Below the pieces are notes generated by a model. It made no database searches and was not told the origin of the DNA. It saw nothing but the letters and a program-made list of their open reading frames with translations. From Physcomitrium patens (Eukaryota; Streptophyta; Bryopsida; Funariales; Funariaceae), in the NCBI RefSeq assembly GCF_000002425.4, contig NC_037263.1:4371199-4435198 (forward strand): 64,000 nt of DNA, in the 5' to 3' direction. Position numbers and translations under genes: made by a program. Below, one piece after another: positions 54,378 to 64,000 of the stretch (position 1 is its first letter; the number at the start of each line of letters is the position of its first letter).

Positions 54378-54850
54378 TGTTCTAAATGGGACAATTCGAC
54401 AGAGGGCAACCCGGTGGGGGCAGGCCAAACCTGGGCACGGCTGACAGGGAGAAGCTCCCATCACCTGCTCCCCCTGATGGATGTTCGCATCCACTTCCTT
54501 CATCCATCGGCAGTTCAGCCATTCCGGGGGATGTTCTGCCGTCGTGCTTGGTCTACGCCACTGCACAATAAACATCTCAACTTTGACCGCGTCGAGCTGA
54601 TCCAGCCTCTGCACTCCGGACACAATCGCGCACACTCTGTGTTTTGCAGCATCTGCCACTTTGCAGCGCCAACGATCTCAGGGTTTGGTCGCGACTCTCT
54701 CCCGGCTTCCACTCGATGTGCTGCTCCTCGGCCTCTGCACTCTCCTCCAGATGTTTTACCTTTCCGACCGAACTCAGTGGCGAGTCGGTATACGCCTCTG
54801 CACGATCGCAACAGCTTGTCGGTCCTGGACAGCGTGGGTTGCGGAGTTTG
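54378..54850 (+). promoter_or_regulatory. 5' region of the kinase gene, duplicated at 62429
   Basis: This GC-richer segment is repeated at 62429-62878, both times upstream of kinase sequence. Shared landmarks are GACAGA(G/C)GGCAACCC, CAACGATCTCAGGGTTTGGT and GTCGGTAT. It contains the hairpin TGGATG-TTCG-CATCCA (54478-54493). Frames on both strands overlap and none is convincingly conserved, so it is probably promoter or 5' untranslated sequence, possibly with a small first exon. Confidence 0.5.
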
Positions 54851-55493
54851 CTAGTGAGAATAGCGAATAATAAGGTCATTCTTGCAAATAGAGAGTATCT
54901 ATTCTTCGTCGTTCAAGGCCTGTGAAGTTAGATGGTATGTAATTGGTAATGAAGCACATAGCACAGTCAAAGAGTGTCCCTCACCTCAAAATCTACCTCC
55001 AGATTACGATGTAAGTCGAATTCAAGTGCATAGGAAACTCTGCGTCTTTTCGTTCCTAGGGTATATTGTTATTGAAAGCAGCTTAAAGAATCAAGGTGCA
55101 GGTAATACATTGAATGTTCACATTTTTATAAGAGCGGAGCATGGCCCTGCCTAGTTCCAAGTAGGTTTCCATGAGTATTGGGTGCTTGCAAGATGACAAA
55201 GTCTTTGTACAAGAGTACGTCCAATCTGAAGTTTACTGCGGAATATGGTAAGTTCCGCTCATTTAGTGAAGGATCCGTGCAGCTAGGTGTAGTTTGAGCA
55301 TCCGTGTTGCGTGCTTGCACTCACACTATGTGTACAAATGTCGTGACGTTCAATTTCATATTCAGTTCTCTTTTCCTTTACTGAGTACGAACTCAAGTTA
55401 TAATTTCCTTTTTTCTGTGTGTATTTACAAGATCGGAAGACCTAACGCTGGTACAATGTGCCGAATGACGTGTTGATTGTGCTCTTTATGCAG
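54851..55493 (+). other. probable first intron of the kinase gene
   Basis: The stretch is T-rich toward its end and finishes in GCTCTTTATGCAG, a good 3' splice site at 55493. I could not place the matching donor or the start codon. Confidence 0.45.
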
Positions 55494-57014
55494 CCAACAC
55501 TCTCGAGCAGTTCCTGAAGCTCACCAAAGAATGCAGGGAACGAGCTCAAAAGATGACTACGCCAAGTGCGTTTTCCAGCCCACCTAAAGTCAACTCTGAA
55601 CTGTGCAAACATCTAGCTGATAAGCTGAAGTCTGCTGTCGAGAGTGCACAGTCGTTCCTCCACAGAAGGTTTCTTTCCCTTGAGGACAAGGCAAAGTATA
55701 TCGATGTTTTCAAGCTGTTTTATGCTTTAGCTTACATGGCAGTGAAGGTCATCCGAAGTTGTTGCCAAGAGGAATGGATTCAAGCCGCCTTTCTGATGAC
55801 AAATGTGCCGGAGCATATTCTGTCAACAAGTTTTGACTTGGAGATGTTAGCACATTTCTTTTCTGGAAGCTTGAGATCGACGGAAGTACTTGAGAGCATT
55901 TTCAAAGCTGAAGTTGCAATTGTCAACGAGAAGGCATCACATGATAGAGAGTCGTTGGTAGGGGATTTGAATGCATTGCTCCAGAGAAGAGAAAATGTGA
56001 GCACAGAAACGTACCGGCTGGCTTCTCTTCTACTGGAGAGGCTTGATCCCCAAAGGCAGAACTTGGGAGGCAGTTCATCAGGGGCATATTGCGTGGACAT
56101 GGAGAGTTTGAAAGAGATGGAGCAGTTGGGAAAAGGTTCCTTTGCTACTGTGTTCAAAGCAATGTGGCTAGGAGTTGAGGTTGCCAAGAAGACGTTCTAT
56201 GCACCAAGTTCCCCAGATTTTGAGAAGGAAGTATCAATCCTAGCACGGCTGTCTCATCCCAATATCGTGTCCTTGCTTTGTTATGCAGAAGGTAAGCGGG
56301 AGAGCTGCATGGTAATGGAGTTGATGGATGGTGACCTTTGCGGGTTAATGCGGAAGATCATGGCAGAGGACGAGAGTCGCAGTTGTCCATTTAGCATGTT
56401 GGAAGCAGTTGACCTCATGCTTCAAGTTGGAAGAGGCATGGAGTACTTGCACGAAATGAGGATTGTTCACCGAGATTTGAAGGCGATGAACATCCTTGTG
56501 AAACAGGTGAAAGGAAAAGACGGTAGAAGTTGGTATATATGGGCAAAGGTGGCAGACTTTGGGTTGTCAAAGACGAAAGAAAGGAGTGTAACTTACAGCA
56601 ACCAGACTCTGAATACGGGGACAACACGATGGATGCCTCCTGAGATGATAAAAGAAAGTGTAAATGGAGGGCAAGAAGAAGTGACAAATGTCGGTATGAC
56701 AGCAAAGTATCCTTTTGGTGGTGACGTGTATAGTTTCGCAATGGTGTGTTATGAGATTTTGACTGGAGATGTGCCCTTTTATGACATAGCACAACATAAT
56801 GAGGTGAAGAAGAAGGTATTGAAGGGTGATCGTCCTGGGCTACCAAAAGATTGTCCAACTTCATTGGAGCGATTGATAAGGAGGTGTTGGAGCCAAGATG
56901 CTAGTGCACGGCCTCGATTTGATGAAATATGTGTTGAATTGCGGAATGTGAAATGTCAAACTGTCAAGTCTCGACCCAATTTGAGTAAAGTCGAGAATGT
57001 TGCTCGGTCTGCAG
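55494..57014 (+). CDS. TKL-type serine/threonine protein kinase exon
   Basis: The exon opens after CAG at 55493 with NTLEQFLKLTKECRERAQK and stays open to an AG|GTACGC donor at 57014 (phase 1). The first 190 residues or so form a helical, MLKL/NLR-like N-terminal region (SAVESAQSFLHRRFLSLEDK). The kinase follows: GKGSFATVF, VAKKTF (ATP lysine), HRDLKAMNIL, VADFGLSK, TTRWMPPE and GDVYSFAMVCYEILTG, all intact. It is therefore likely active and cytosolic; no signal or membrane segment is seen. The Met at 55553 is internal. It probably continues into 57146-58227. Confidence 0.85.
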
Positions 57015-57145
57015 GTACGCTGCAGTTTTATTTATTCATTGTTCACATTAGTTAGGCTTGGAGGTAGTTCTCATTTCATTCGTTGTTCAAAAAGGTTTGG
57101 CATGCAAATCCAAAACAAACGACGGTTGATTGATCAAAAATCCAG
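57015..57145 (+). other. candidate intron joining two kinase exons
   Basis: GTACGC at the donor and ATCCAG at the acceptor define 131 bp. Both sides are phase 1, so splicing would leave one open frame from the TKL kinase into the second kinase domain. The pyrimidine tract is weak. Without splicing, translation would end at 57055. Confidence 0.5.
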
Positions 57146-58227
57146 AATACGAAATCTCCACAGAGGTTCTCATTCATTTCCAACCATCAGATCTAAGAGA
57201 CTACTCACTTGCGGAGATAGCTGCTGCAACGGAGCAATTCAAAAGAATTATAGGGAGAGGATTCACTGGCGATGTCTACTTTGGCAAGTTGGAAGATGGG
57301 TCGCCGGTGGCGGTGAAACGAGGAAAGCGTCAAACTCCGCAACGTATAAATTTTTTCGAAACCGAGATTGCTATTTTGTCAAAGCTTCGACATCGCCACC
57401 TTGTTTCACTGATCGGGTATTGCGAGGAGGGTGGTGAGACTATCTTGGTGTATGATTACATGGCCAATGGACCTCTTGTGGACCACCTTTACGGAACAAA
57501 CAGGGCCCCTTTGGCGTGGAAGCAGCGACTGGAGATCTGCATTGGTGCGGCACGGGGCTTGCATTACCTTCACACCGGAACCGACCAGGGTATCATTCAC
57601 AGGGGCGTCCAGTCAAGGCACATCCTGCTTGACGAGAATCTTGTTGCTAAGGTTGGTGGCTTTGGAATAGCGAAGACTGGACCTGCCATGGGGCAAACTT
57701 ATGTGACCACGGCTGTTAGGAGTATTGGCAGCGACGCCTTGGATCCCGAGTACTTGTTCAGTGGACATTTGACGCAGAAGTCTGACATGTACTCCTTCGG
57801 TGTAGTCCTCATGGAAGTGCTGTGTGCGCGCCGGGCAATCCACCCTGCACTTCCACGTGAGCAAGTAAACTTGGGTGAGTGGGCGATGTTGTTAAAAAAA
57901 GCTGGCAAGCTGGATCAGATCGTTGATGAGAAGATCCGACACCAAATCAGCCCCGATACCCTGAATAAGTTTGTCGACACTGCTTTGAAGTGTGTGGAAA
58001 AGCAGGGTGTTAATAGACCTAGCATGGTTGAGGTCCTGTCAAACTTGGAGTACTGCTTGCACCTACATGAAGTATCTCAGGGGTATGTTGATGTTCCAAG
58101 CCCTGAGCAAGGAAACTCTAGCGGGCTTGAAGGGACAGTGGTGTTCAAAGCAGAATTCAGTCAGGTACCTCGGATTGATAACTGCGTGAATGCTGCCAAG
58201 CCTGGAGGTCATCTTGAATTTCATTGA
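57146..58227 (+). CDS. CrRLK1L (FERONIA-like) pseudokinase exon
   Basis: The domain opens YSLAEIAAATEQFKRIIGRG and keeps the Gly loop (GRGFTGDVYFG), VAVKRGK and FETEIAILSKLRHRHLVSLI. The sequence is close to FERONIA-group kinases ([31 protein letters not shown]). The catalytic loop is HRGVQSRHILL, so the HRD Asp is Gly and the loop Asn is His. DFG is GFG. Three key residues are therefore lost, while the frame is intact through [19 protein letters not shown] to a stop at 58227. No ectodomain or transmembrane segment is encoded. It may work as a scaffold or decoy. Confidence 0.8.
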
Positions 58228-58239
58228 TTCCTTATCCAG

Positions 58240-59122
58240 AAAAGTTTGGCCTGGATGCATATAGCCACGGACAATTGGATGATAGAATGTGCAAAATATT
58301 CAACCTGATCAAGGATGTATTTTTCATTCCACGACTGCCAGGTGCAAGAGAATTCTCACTTGCGGAGATAGCTGCTGCAAAGGAGTACTTCAAAATAGTG
58401 ATAGGAAGAGGAGGCTTTGGCGATGTCTACCATGGCAAGTTGGAAGATGGGTCGCAGGTGGCGGTGAAACAGGGACACCGTCAATCCGAGCAAGGTGTGC
58501 ATGAGTTCGAAACCGAGATTGCGACTATGTCAAAGCTTCGACGTCGCCCCCCTTGTTTCGCTGATCGGGTATTGCGGGGAGGGTAGTGAGACTATCTTGG
58601 TGTATGATTACATGGCCAATTGACCTCTTATAAGCCACCTTTACGGAAGCAGCGACTGGAGATCTGAACTGGTGCGACACGGGCTTGCATTCCCTTCACA
58701 CCGGAACCGGCCAGGGTATCATTCACAGGGGCGTCAAGACAAGCAACATCCTGCTTGACGAGAATCCTGTTGCTAAGGTTGCTGACTTTGGATTGGCGAT
58801 GGTTGAACCTGTCATGGAGCAAACTTTCGTGTGCACCACTGTGAAGGGTCGTTTCGGCTACTTGGAGCCCGGATACCTCCACAGTCAACAGTTGACGCAA
58901 AAGTCTGACATGTACTCCTTCGGTGTAGTCCTCAAGGAAGTGCTGTGCAATCGACTCTGCACTTCCACGTGCGCAGGTCAACTTGGGTGACTGGGCGATG
59001 CAGTTAAAGAAAGCTGGCAAGTTGATCAGATCAGTGTTTGGAAGAGCAGGGGGATGTAAGACCTGGCATGGTTGAAGCCATCTCGACCTTGGAGGACTGC
59101 GTGCGGCTAAACGAAGCAACAT
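58240..59122 (+). pseudogene. third kinase copy, CrRLK1L-type, broken
   Basis: It starts after TTATCCAG with KFGLDAYSHGQLDDRMCKIF and REFSLAEIAAAKEYF, then GRGGFGDVYHGKLEDGSQVA. A one-base insertion in a C run near 58550, a TGA near 58620, a small deletion, and a larger deletion near 59020 break it. It keeps DFG (VADFGLAM) and the loop Asn, but also has HRG ([13 protein letters not shown]). It arose by tandem duplication of the preceding exon, including its acceptor site. Confidence 0.85.
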
Positions 59123-59926
59123 AATCGTAGGTTACTATTTTAAGCTTTGAACAAGGAATTTTGGGCACCGACGCCGACAACCATCGTCAGATAGTGTCCA
59201 TGCGAATTGATGTGCTGAAGCTTTTCGACGATTCATCGAGGGTATCGTTAGAATGAAGAATACTGAAGGAGACTTCTGAGGAGAAATCGGCTAGGCGTAA
59301 TCCTCACAGCTTAGCAATCCTTGTGGAAGGTATGGCTCACTGCCATTTTAAGTCTTGATTCAAAGGATAATTAATATACCGATATGAGGCTCTAACTTAT
59401 GACCATCCAGATTGGGATTGTCCGAGTGTCTATTTGCTTATTTGCTGACTTGGAAGGTGTCATCTGGAGTTAAAAGAGTCGGGAAGTATTTTTTGGTTTT
59501 TCTCTCCTTACAAGCAGACTTATTGGCTTTGTATCTCTTCTGATCATTGAAATGATCCCCTTCGTTTGTACCATGTGTGGGCTGTGTTCATAGAAAACGT
59601 TGCACATGATTTAGCGATGCTTTGATAGTATCAAGTTAGGTTTTAAAATAGCCACATCTCTTTGTGGAGCAGGGTGTAACGTCCGGGTGTTGGTGGTTGA
59701 TCAGAAACGTTGTACCCTTGCATTTCATTTAAATTAAATATGTTTTCATGATATCTTCCCAAAGTTGTTTATTTGTGCACGTTCTGGATCTTAGCAGAGA
59801 GTCAGGTTCTTAGTGGCATGTTAATTCTTTTTTATATCGTCAACATTTGTATTGGCTGAATTTATATGTCTAATTTCTCACAAAAATAAATGGTCATGTA
59901 GTTTCAATTTTTGTGGTGGTGTGCAG
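59123..59926. other. spacer between kinase copies and GWD pseudogene
   Basis: No frame is convincing. The end (TTTGTGGTGGTGTGCAG) is the 3' splice site of the first recognisable GWD exon. Earlier GWD exons are not seen. Confidence 0.5.
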
Positions 59927-61500
59927 ATACAATTTTGCTACGGGGTTGACTGAACAGGCCAAGGTGCAAGGAGGGCTTGCTCTGGCTGGAATTTCGGTCT
60001 GGTTGCGGTCCATGGCCACCAGCCAGTTACCTTGAAACAAAATTACAACAAACTCAGGTTAGTTGATTAAAAGAGGAAAAGAGGGAAAGAGGGAAAGAAG
60101 GGATTTGCCTCCGGCTACATTTTCCTCAAACCGATAGTGGTTGGGCGGACAGGGTGAAATAATTATCTTTTTTAGTTTTATATTTATATCTCAAATTCTT
60201 GTTCTTGGGATGTGGGTTCATTTCCTGTAGCCGAAGTTGATCGTCTTTTATCTAGTGGGCATTCCAAACTTCATCTCTACTTCCAAACGTGCATGTTATT
60301 TACAAAGAAATATATTGGTGCCGAGAAATCAGCTCAGCTCAAGACAAACTTACCAACCTGCTTCGAGAGATATACTCTAAATAGCCTGAGAACACAGATG
60401 GTCCGTCTTATTATAGGTACTGGAGGTCGTGGAGGACAAGGTGGTGTGGGTCAACGTATCCGTGATGAAATTCTTGTTGTTCAGGTGAGAGTTTTTTACC
60501 CGCAGTCCGGAGCAAGGGAGAATGACCTGATATGAATTCAAGAATATGATAGATTTGGACTCGAAGAATTAGAGTTTCAGTAAAACAGAAGAATGATGAT
60601 ATCATTGACAACCACTGATCTTGCATTTTTCTGCTGAGAATCTTAAAGATTTTGCTGGTTTGGTGTTAACCTGCAGTGCAATGACGATGATGCGGGATGT
60701 ATGATCGAAGAGTAGCACCAGAAGCTTCACAAGAACACCAGCCCGTGTGTTGTGATCATTTTCCAGCTAATAATAGTCTCCCGCAACTGTCGAATTTGTT
60801 ACTACGTTGCACGCTTGGTCTGAGTAGGTGACATATTCATCTCTTTTAAGTTCTCATTTACGCAGAGAGCCGCAAGGATGGCCCTTGTTTATTAAGAGTA
60901 ATTCTTGTGCTAGGTCAAGATATGCAATTTATCTTGTGTTCACTTTCAACGTAGTAGATTTACATTCTACCTTACGGAAAGGAAATTAATTATGCCTTCC
61001 CGCAATTTTCCCATGGAAGAGAGCTCAAGTTATTACAATATCCAAGTGATATTCTGATTCTAATGACAAGATGGTCACCAACCACTGTGGTTGCAGGCGC
61101 TTCTGGATCACATTCAGAATGGTTTCAACCTGGATGTGTGCTGGAAAACCCTGAAAGTCAATGTAGTCGCCCAAGAACGCATGCGGAGCTATGAGCGTCA
61201 AATCTGCTCAGAACCTAACCTGAGACCCCACCAAAAGTATGTTCTTATTAGAGGAGCTCACGAACTATTTGAGAACTTAGAAGGTATGCAGAAACAAATT
61301 GTTACTATATTTCTTTCTATGAATTCTACCGAATAGTGATTCTCAAGAACGTAAGCAAAATTGTCCGAAACAGTATGAGCTGCAAATTAGATATGCATCG
61401 TAGTTCGATAAGTGTCGTAGTCTTATCAAATGCTGACATATGGCAGGCTGTTCACTCCGGAGAGATGAATTGTGGAGGCTGAGTGCGGTGCATCATGCAA
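59927..61500 (+). pseudogene. alpha-glucan water dikinase (GWD) pseudogene, 5 exons
   Basis: Exons match the central part of GWD, which phosphorylates starch glucan. Exon a (59927-60057) reads YNFATGLTEQAKVQGGLALA and ISVWLRSMATSQL, then TGA and a frameshift. Exon b (60231-60484) ends RGGQGGVGQRIRDEILVVQ. Exon c (60677-60766) reads CNDDDAGCMIEE, stop (TAG for Trp at 60713), HQKLHKNTSP; its donor is CT instead of GT. Exon d (61097-61283) is clean: LLDHIQNGFNLDVCWKTLKV. Exon e starts at 61447 with AVHSG and then decays. The N-terminal and catalytic domains are absent. The family call rests on the order of these motifs. Confidence 0.85.
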
Positions 61501-61523
61501 CGCTAGGCCCCACCCCACCTCAC

Positions 61524-61767
61524 TGACACAGTGATGGCGATTGAATGATCCCGCACAGCTTTGAAATAACCTTGTCGTTGCATGAGCTGAACGAGGAGAT
61601 GTCGACTCGTTTCGGTGCCGGATAATAGCTTTGGGACAGGAAGCGACAATTTGCCAGTGTCGTTAAGGGCGTCGGAGGCCTCCTTGTCGCCTCTTGCGAT
61701 GAGGATGTGGTATTTCCAGAGTGGGGTCTCGACCCCTTGAGTTCATTCAATCGCCACAGCGGTGTCA
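61524..61767. repeat. MITE-like segment with 25-bp inverted ends
   Basis: The ends at 61524-61548 and 61743-61767 are inverted copies, sharing TGACAC and TGGCGATTGAATGA with a few mismatches between. The whole is 244 bp. No clear target duplication is visible. It could be a small DNA transposon or a chance hairpin-forming region. Confidence 0.4.
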
Positions 61768-62428
61768 CTCTGGGCAGGTTCGCATTGGAGGAAGCACGTT
61801 AGACAACTATTTGGATAATTGGGACTTCAACTTGTATCATGATATATGGGTTGGACGATCTGTTGCAACGGGCTTGCCTGAGGTGTACTGCTCTTCTAGA
61901 TATATTTAGATTGAGTGTAACATTTTGACAGTATAGAATCGCTATTTTCTTAAGGTTTGTGTTGTTTAAAGTGGTGATTAACTCTACTTTGAAGAGATTG
62001 GAGGAAAGAGGAAAGAAACATCCTTCTTTAAAACCACATTGTGATGGTCCATCTTGATTGTCTTGTTTCAAGAAATATTTTTTCTTGCGTTGCTGATTGC
62101 AGTTTACTCTCAAGATATAATGGTTTCTATTAGGATAGTAGTTTTCTTATCCTCTACTTTATCTTGTTTGGTTTGGATTTTTGATGAGTGGTTTGTTAGG
62201 ATGTTAGTATTTGTAACAACCATTGGCTTTTTGTTCTCAGTAATATTGGCTTCAATCCAGTATTTTCTTTTTTCTTTTTGTTCTATACATCCATGTTTCT
62301 CAATTTGGAATTTTGGTGAGTTTTTTTTGGCGTAGATTGATGAGGGAATCTCTACTTAGTGTGTTCAACAGTTGAAACATTCGTTGTGGTCTTTGTTTCT
62401 TTTATTTAGTTCTGCTCCGATCAATAAA
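61768..62428. other. intergenic DNA with no recognisable gene
   Basis: Short frames such as 62054-62335 are T-rich and hydrophobic only because of composition. I see no gene here. Confidence 0.5.
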
Positions 62429-62879
62429 ACAATTCTAAATGAGACAACACGACAGACGGCAACCCGCTGGGGCTAAGCCAAACCAGGGTAGGGCTGATTG
62501 GAAGCAGCTCCTATCACTTGCTCCCCATGGTGGATGTTCGCATCCACTCCCTCCATCCATCGGAAGCGCTCGTTCCATGATTCGGCAAAAGTTGCATCTC
62601 GACTTTCCGGCGTCGAGCTGGTCCAGCCTCTGCACTCCAGACACAGTCGCGCACAGTCTGGGTTGCAGCATCTACCACATGCAACGCCAACGATCTCAGG
62701 GTTTGGTCGCGACTTCCCCCCCCCTCCGCTTCCACTCGCTGTGCTGCTCCTCGACCTCTGCACTCATCTCTAGATGTTTTACCTTGCTGACCTAACTCGG
62801 TGGCGAGTCGGTATTCGACTCTCCTGCCTCTGCACGTTTGCAACAGCTTGTGGGTCCTGGACAACCTGAGTTTACGGAG
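62429..62879 (+). promoter_or_regulatory. second copy of the kinase 5' region
   Basis: It corresponds to 54378-54850. It conserves the hairpin, here GTGGATG-TTCG-CATCCAC (62530-62547), and CAACGATCTCAGGGTTTGGT. It is followed directly by the tail of a TKL kinase exon, so most of the gene body was deleted in this copy. Confidence 0.55.
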
Positions 62880-63211
62880 TTTGATGAAGTATGTGTTAAA
62901 CTGTGGAATGTGAAATGTCAACTTCTCATGTCAATATCCCATATTGGTAAATTGGTGAATGCATGACTGTGAAGGGTAGTTTTGGCTACTTGGATCCCGA
63001 GTACTTTCGCAGGCAACAGGTGACGCAGAAGTCAGACGTGTATTCCTTTGGTATAGTCCTCATGGAAATGCTGTGTGCAATCAACCCTGAACTCCCACAT
63101 GAGCTGATTAATTTGGGTGAGTGGACGATGAAGTATAAGGAAGCGGGCAAGCTGGATCAGATCGTTGATGGGAAGATCCGTCTCCAAATTAGCCCCGATA
63201 CCCTGAATTAG
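62880..63211 (+). pseudogene. kinase-locus remnant: TKL tail plus CrRLK1L tail
   Basis: FDEVCVKLWNVKCQL (62880-62930) matches the end of the TKL kinase exon (FDEICVELRNVKCQT). After a stop, [20 protein letters not shown] and [16 protein letters not shown], with [19 protein letters not shown], match the C-lobe of the second kinase. The remnant keeps the order 5' region, TKL, CrRLK1L. This supports the two exons having been one unit before duplication. Confidence 0.8.
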
Positions 63212-63624
63212 TAGATGTTCATGATTGTTTTACAATATGGGAGTCGGTACGCTGAAGGGTGGATGGGAGCTGTGACAGGTTTTTTCGGAAGGTAGGTAGT
63301 CAAACACCATTTTCTAGTACCAATTCCTCTTTTTTCTAGTGCCATAAAATTCGAAAGAATGTGACAATTGCTGGGAGATACTTTGCAGGGTTTAAGTTTG
63401 TCTTTTTAATCACTAAGTCTGGGAGTGGATGTGTTCTTTGGTGTCCAGGAGTAGCTAAATTATCGCGAGATGCTTCCAGAGTTTAACCGGGGATTCCAGC
63501 AAGGATTTTTGGTGAAGGTGACGAGTTACTTTATGTGAACTGAGGGAAGAAACATAGCTTTCACTGCATTTCTTCTGGTCCTGGCCAAAAGTGTTCGACA
63601 GCCCGCTTAGAGCCTGCCCATGCG
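63212..63624 (+). other. region upstream of the Hsp70 gene
   Basis: It should hold the Hsp70 promoter and 5' untranslated region. I see no perfect TATA box or long heat-shock element; only scattered TTCCAGA-type half sites occur near 63475-63500. Confidence 0.4.
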
Positions 63625-63847
63625 ATGGCTGAATCGAAGCGTATAAGAGCAGCTATCGGCATAGATTTAGGAACCTCTAACAGTCGTGTTGGGATCTGGC
63701 TGGATGAGGAACATCGTTTCGAAGTCATTTCCAATGACCATGGCAAACGGTCCACGCCCAGCTATGTCGCGTTCACCGAAACAGAGCGTCTCATTGGAGA
63801 TGCTGCCAAGGATCAAGTGTCGAAAAACCCTGCACATACAGTGTTTG
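63625..63847 (+). CDS. Hsp70 family chaperone, first exon
   Basis: The ATG at 63625 opens [20 protein letters not shown], the first ATP-binding motif of the Hsp70 ATPase, followed by [20 protein letters not shown] and [20 protein letters not shown]. The exon ends after NPAHTVF plus one base at a GTAAGT donor (63848). This is the conserved Hsp70 intron position after codon 74 here (codons 71-72 in many homologues). LGTSNSRVG replaces the usual LGTTYSCVG, so it is a somewhat diverged member. No organelle transit sequence is seen, so it is probably cytosolic. The gene runs out of the window. Confidence 0.9.
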
Positions 63848-64000
63848 GTAAGTTTCTGGTCACTGGTTGGTTGTGATCATTACTCTAGACATGAGCCAAA
63901 ACTCAGAGTAACTGAAATTCGTTTTCAGCTGTAATCTTGAAATAGGTGCATTGAACAACACATGTTTTGAGGTTGAAGCCTTTGATTTCGTCCGAAGTTT
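63848..64000 (+). other. start of Hsp70 intron 1
   Basis: It starts GTAAGTTT. The acceptor lies beyond the window. Confidence 0.75.

Noticed and set aside
54345..54925. Several overlapping ORFs of 60-160 codons on both strands in the GC-rich 5' segment
   Set aside because: Frames overlap on both strands and are not conserved in the second copy at 62429, where indels shift them. They follow from base composition.
55553..55555. ATG as the start of the TKL kinase
   Set aside because: The same frame is open upstream to a good splice acceptor (55493) and encodes a plausible helix (NTLEQFLKLTKECRERAQK), so the Met is probably internal.
62054..62335. Hydrophobic ORF of 93 codons that might be a membrane protein
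   Set aside because: The region is T-rich, so hydrophobic codons are expected. There is no homologous motif and no gene context.
1..64000. tRNA, rRNA or snRNA genes
   Set aside because: I looked for clover-leaf patterns and conserved boxes and saw none, although a covariance search was not possible.

Overview
The window is nuclear DNA of a land plant, most likely a bryophyte such as a moss. The right-hand 10 kb has intron-containing plant-type genes and pseudogenes: a TKL kinase, a CrRLK1L/FERONIA-type kinase domain, a glucan water dikinase pseudogene and the first exon of an Hsp70. The left 54 kb is a deeply nested, AT-rich graveyard of LTR retrotransposons. Tcn1-like chromoviruses are known from fungi, mosses and a lycophyte, and the chromoviruses here look like that group; this placement is an inference, since no tree could be run.

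Transposon region (1-54,350). The nesting can be read from LTR edges and target-site duplications (TSDs). CHR0 (1-1660, minus) is a broken chromovirus. TAT1 (3621-13070, minus, TSD ACTAC) is an internally deleted Ty3 element and holds the chromovirus CHR1 (7599-12123, plus, TSD CTAGT/CTGGT). OLD1 (16913-37639, minus) holds CHR2 (17771-31539, plus, perfect TSD ATGTA) and a solo LTR (H2). CHR2 in turn holds FLD1 (20349-28236, plus), a different Ty3 group with an FLDD reverse transcriptase and a DHG protease. OLD1 itself interrupts the reverse transcriptase of OLD2 (37640-41451, plus). FLD2 (41615-47029) is a sister of FLD1. OLD3 (47030-48245), a Ty1/copia scrap and an old FLD-family solo LTR follow.

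The chromovirus family (CHR0/1/2 and OLD1-3) shows several features I do not know as a described set. Its LTR promoters carry arrays of perfect heat-shock elements. The sequence 2 nt after the 5' LTR is complementary to the predicted first bases of the transcript, as in Tf1-type self-priming. The leader holds 2-3 tandem two-hairpin modules whose stems change by compensatory substitutions around a constant 14-nt loop. Gag and protease are in different frames with a conserved junction. An extra ORF of about 115 codons lies between pol and the 3' LTR.

Gene region (54,378-64,000). A duplicated, GC-richer 5' segment of about 450 bp precedes a TKL kinase exon (55494-57014). Splice phases allow this exon to be joined to a CrRLK1L-type pseudokinase exon (57146-58227), giving a candidate tandem kinase-pseudokinase protein. 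A third, dead kinase copy (58240-59122), a GWD pseudogene (59927-61500), a rearranged second copy of the kinase locus (62429-63211) and Hsp70 exon 1 (63625-63847) follow. Almost all retroelement reading frames are broken, mostly by C-to-T and G-to-A changes, as expected for methylated, silenced DNA.
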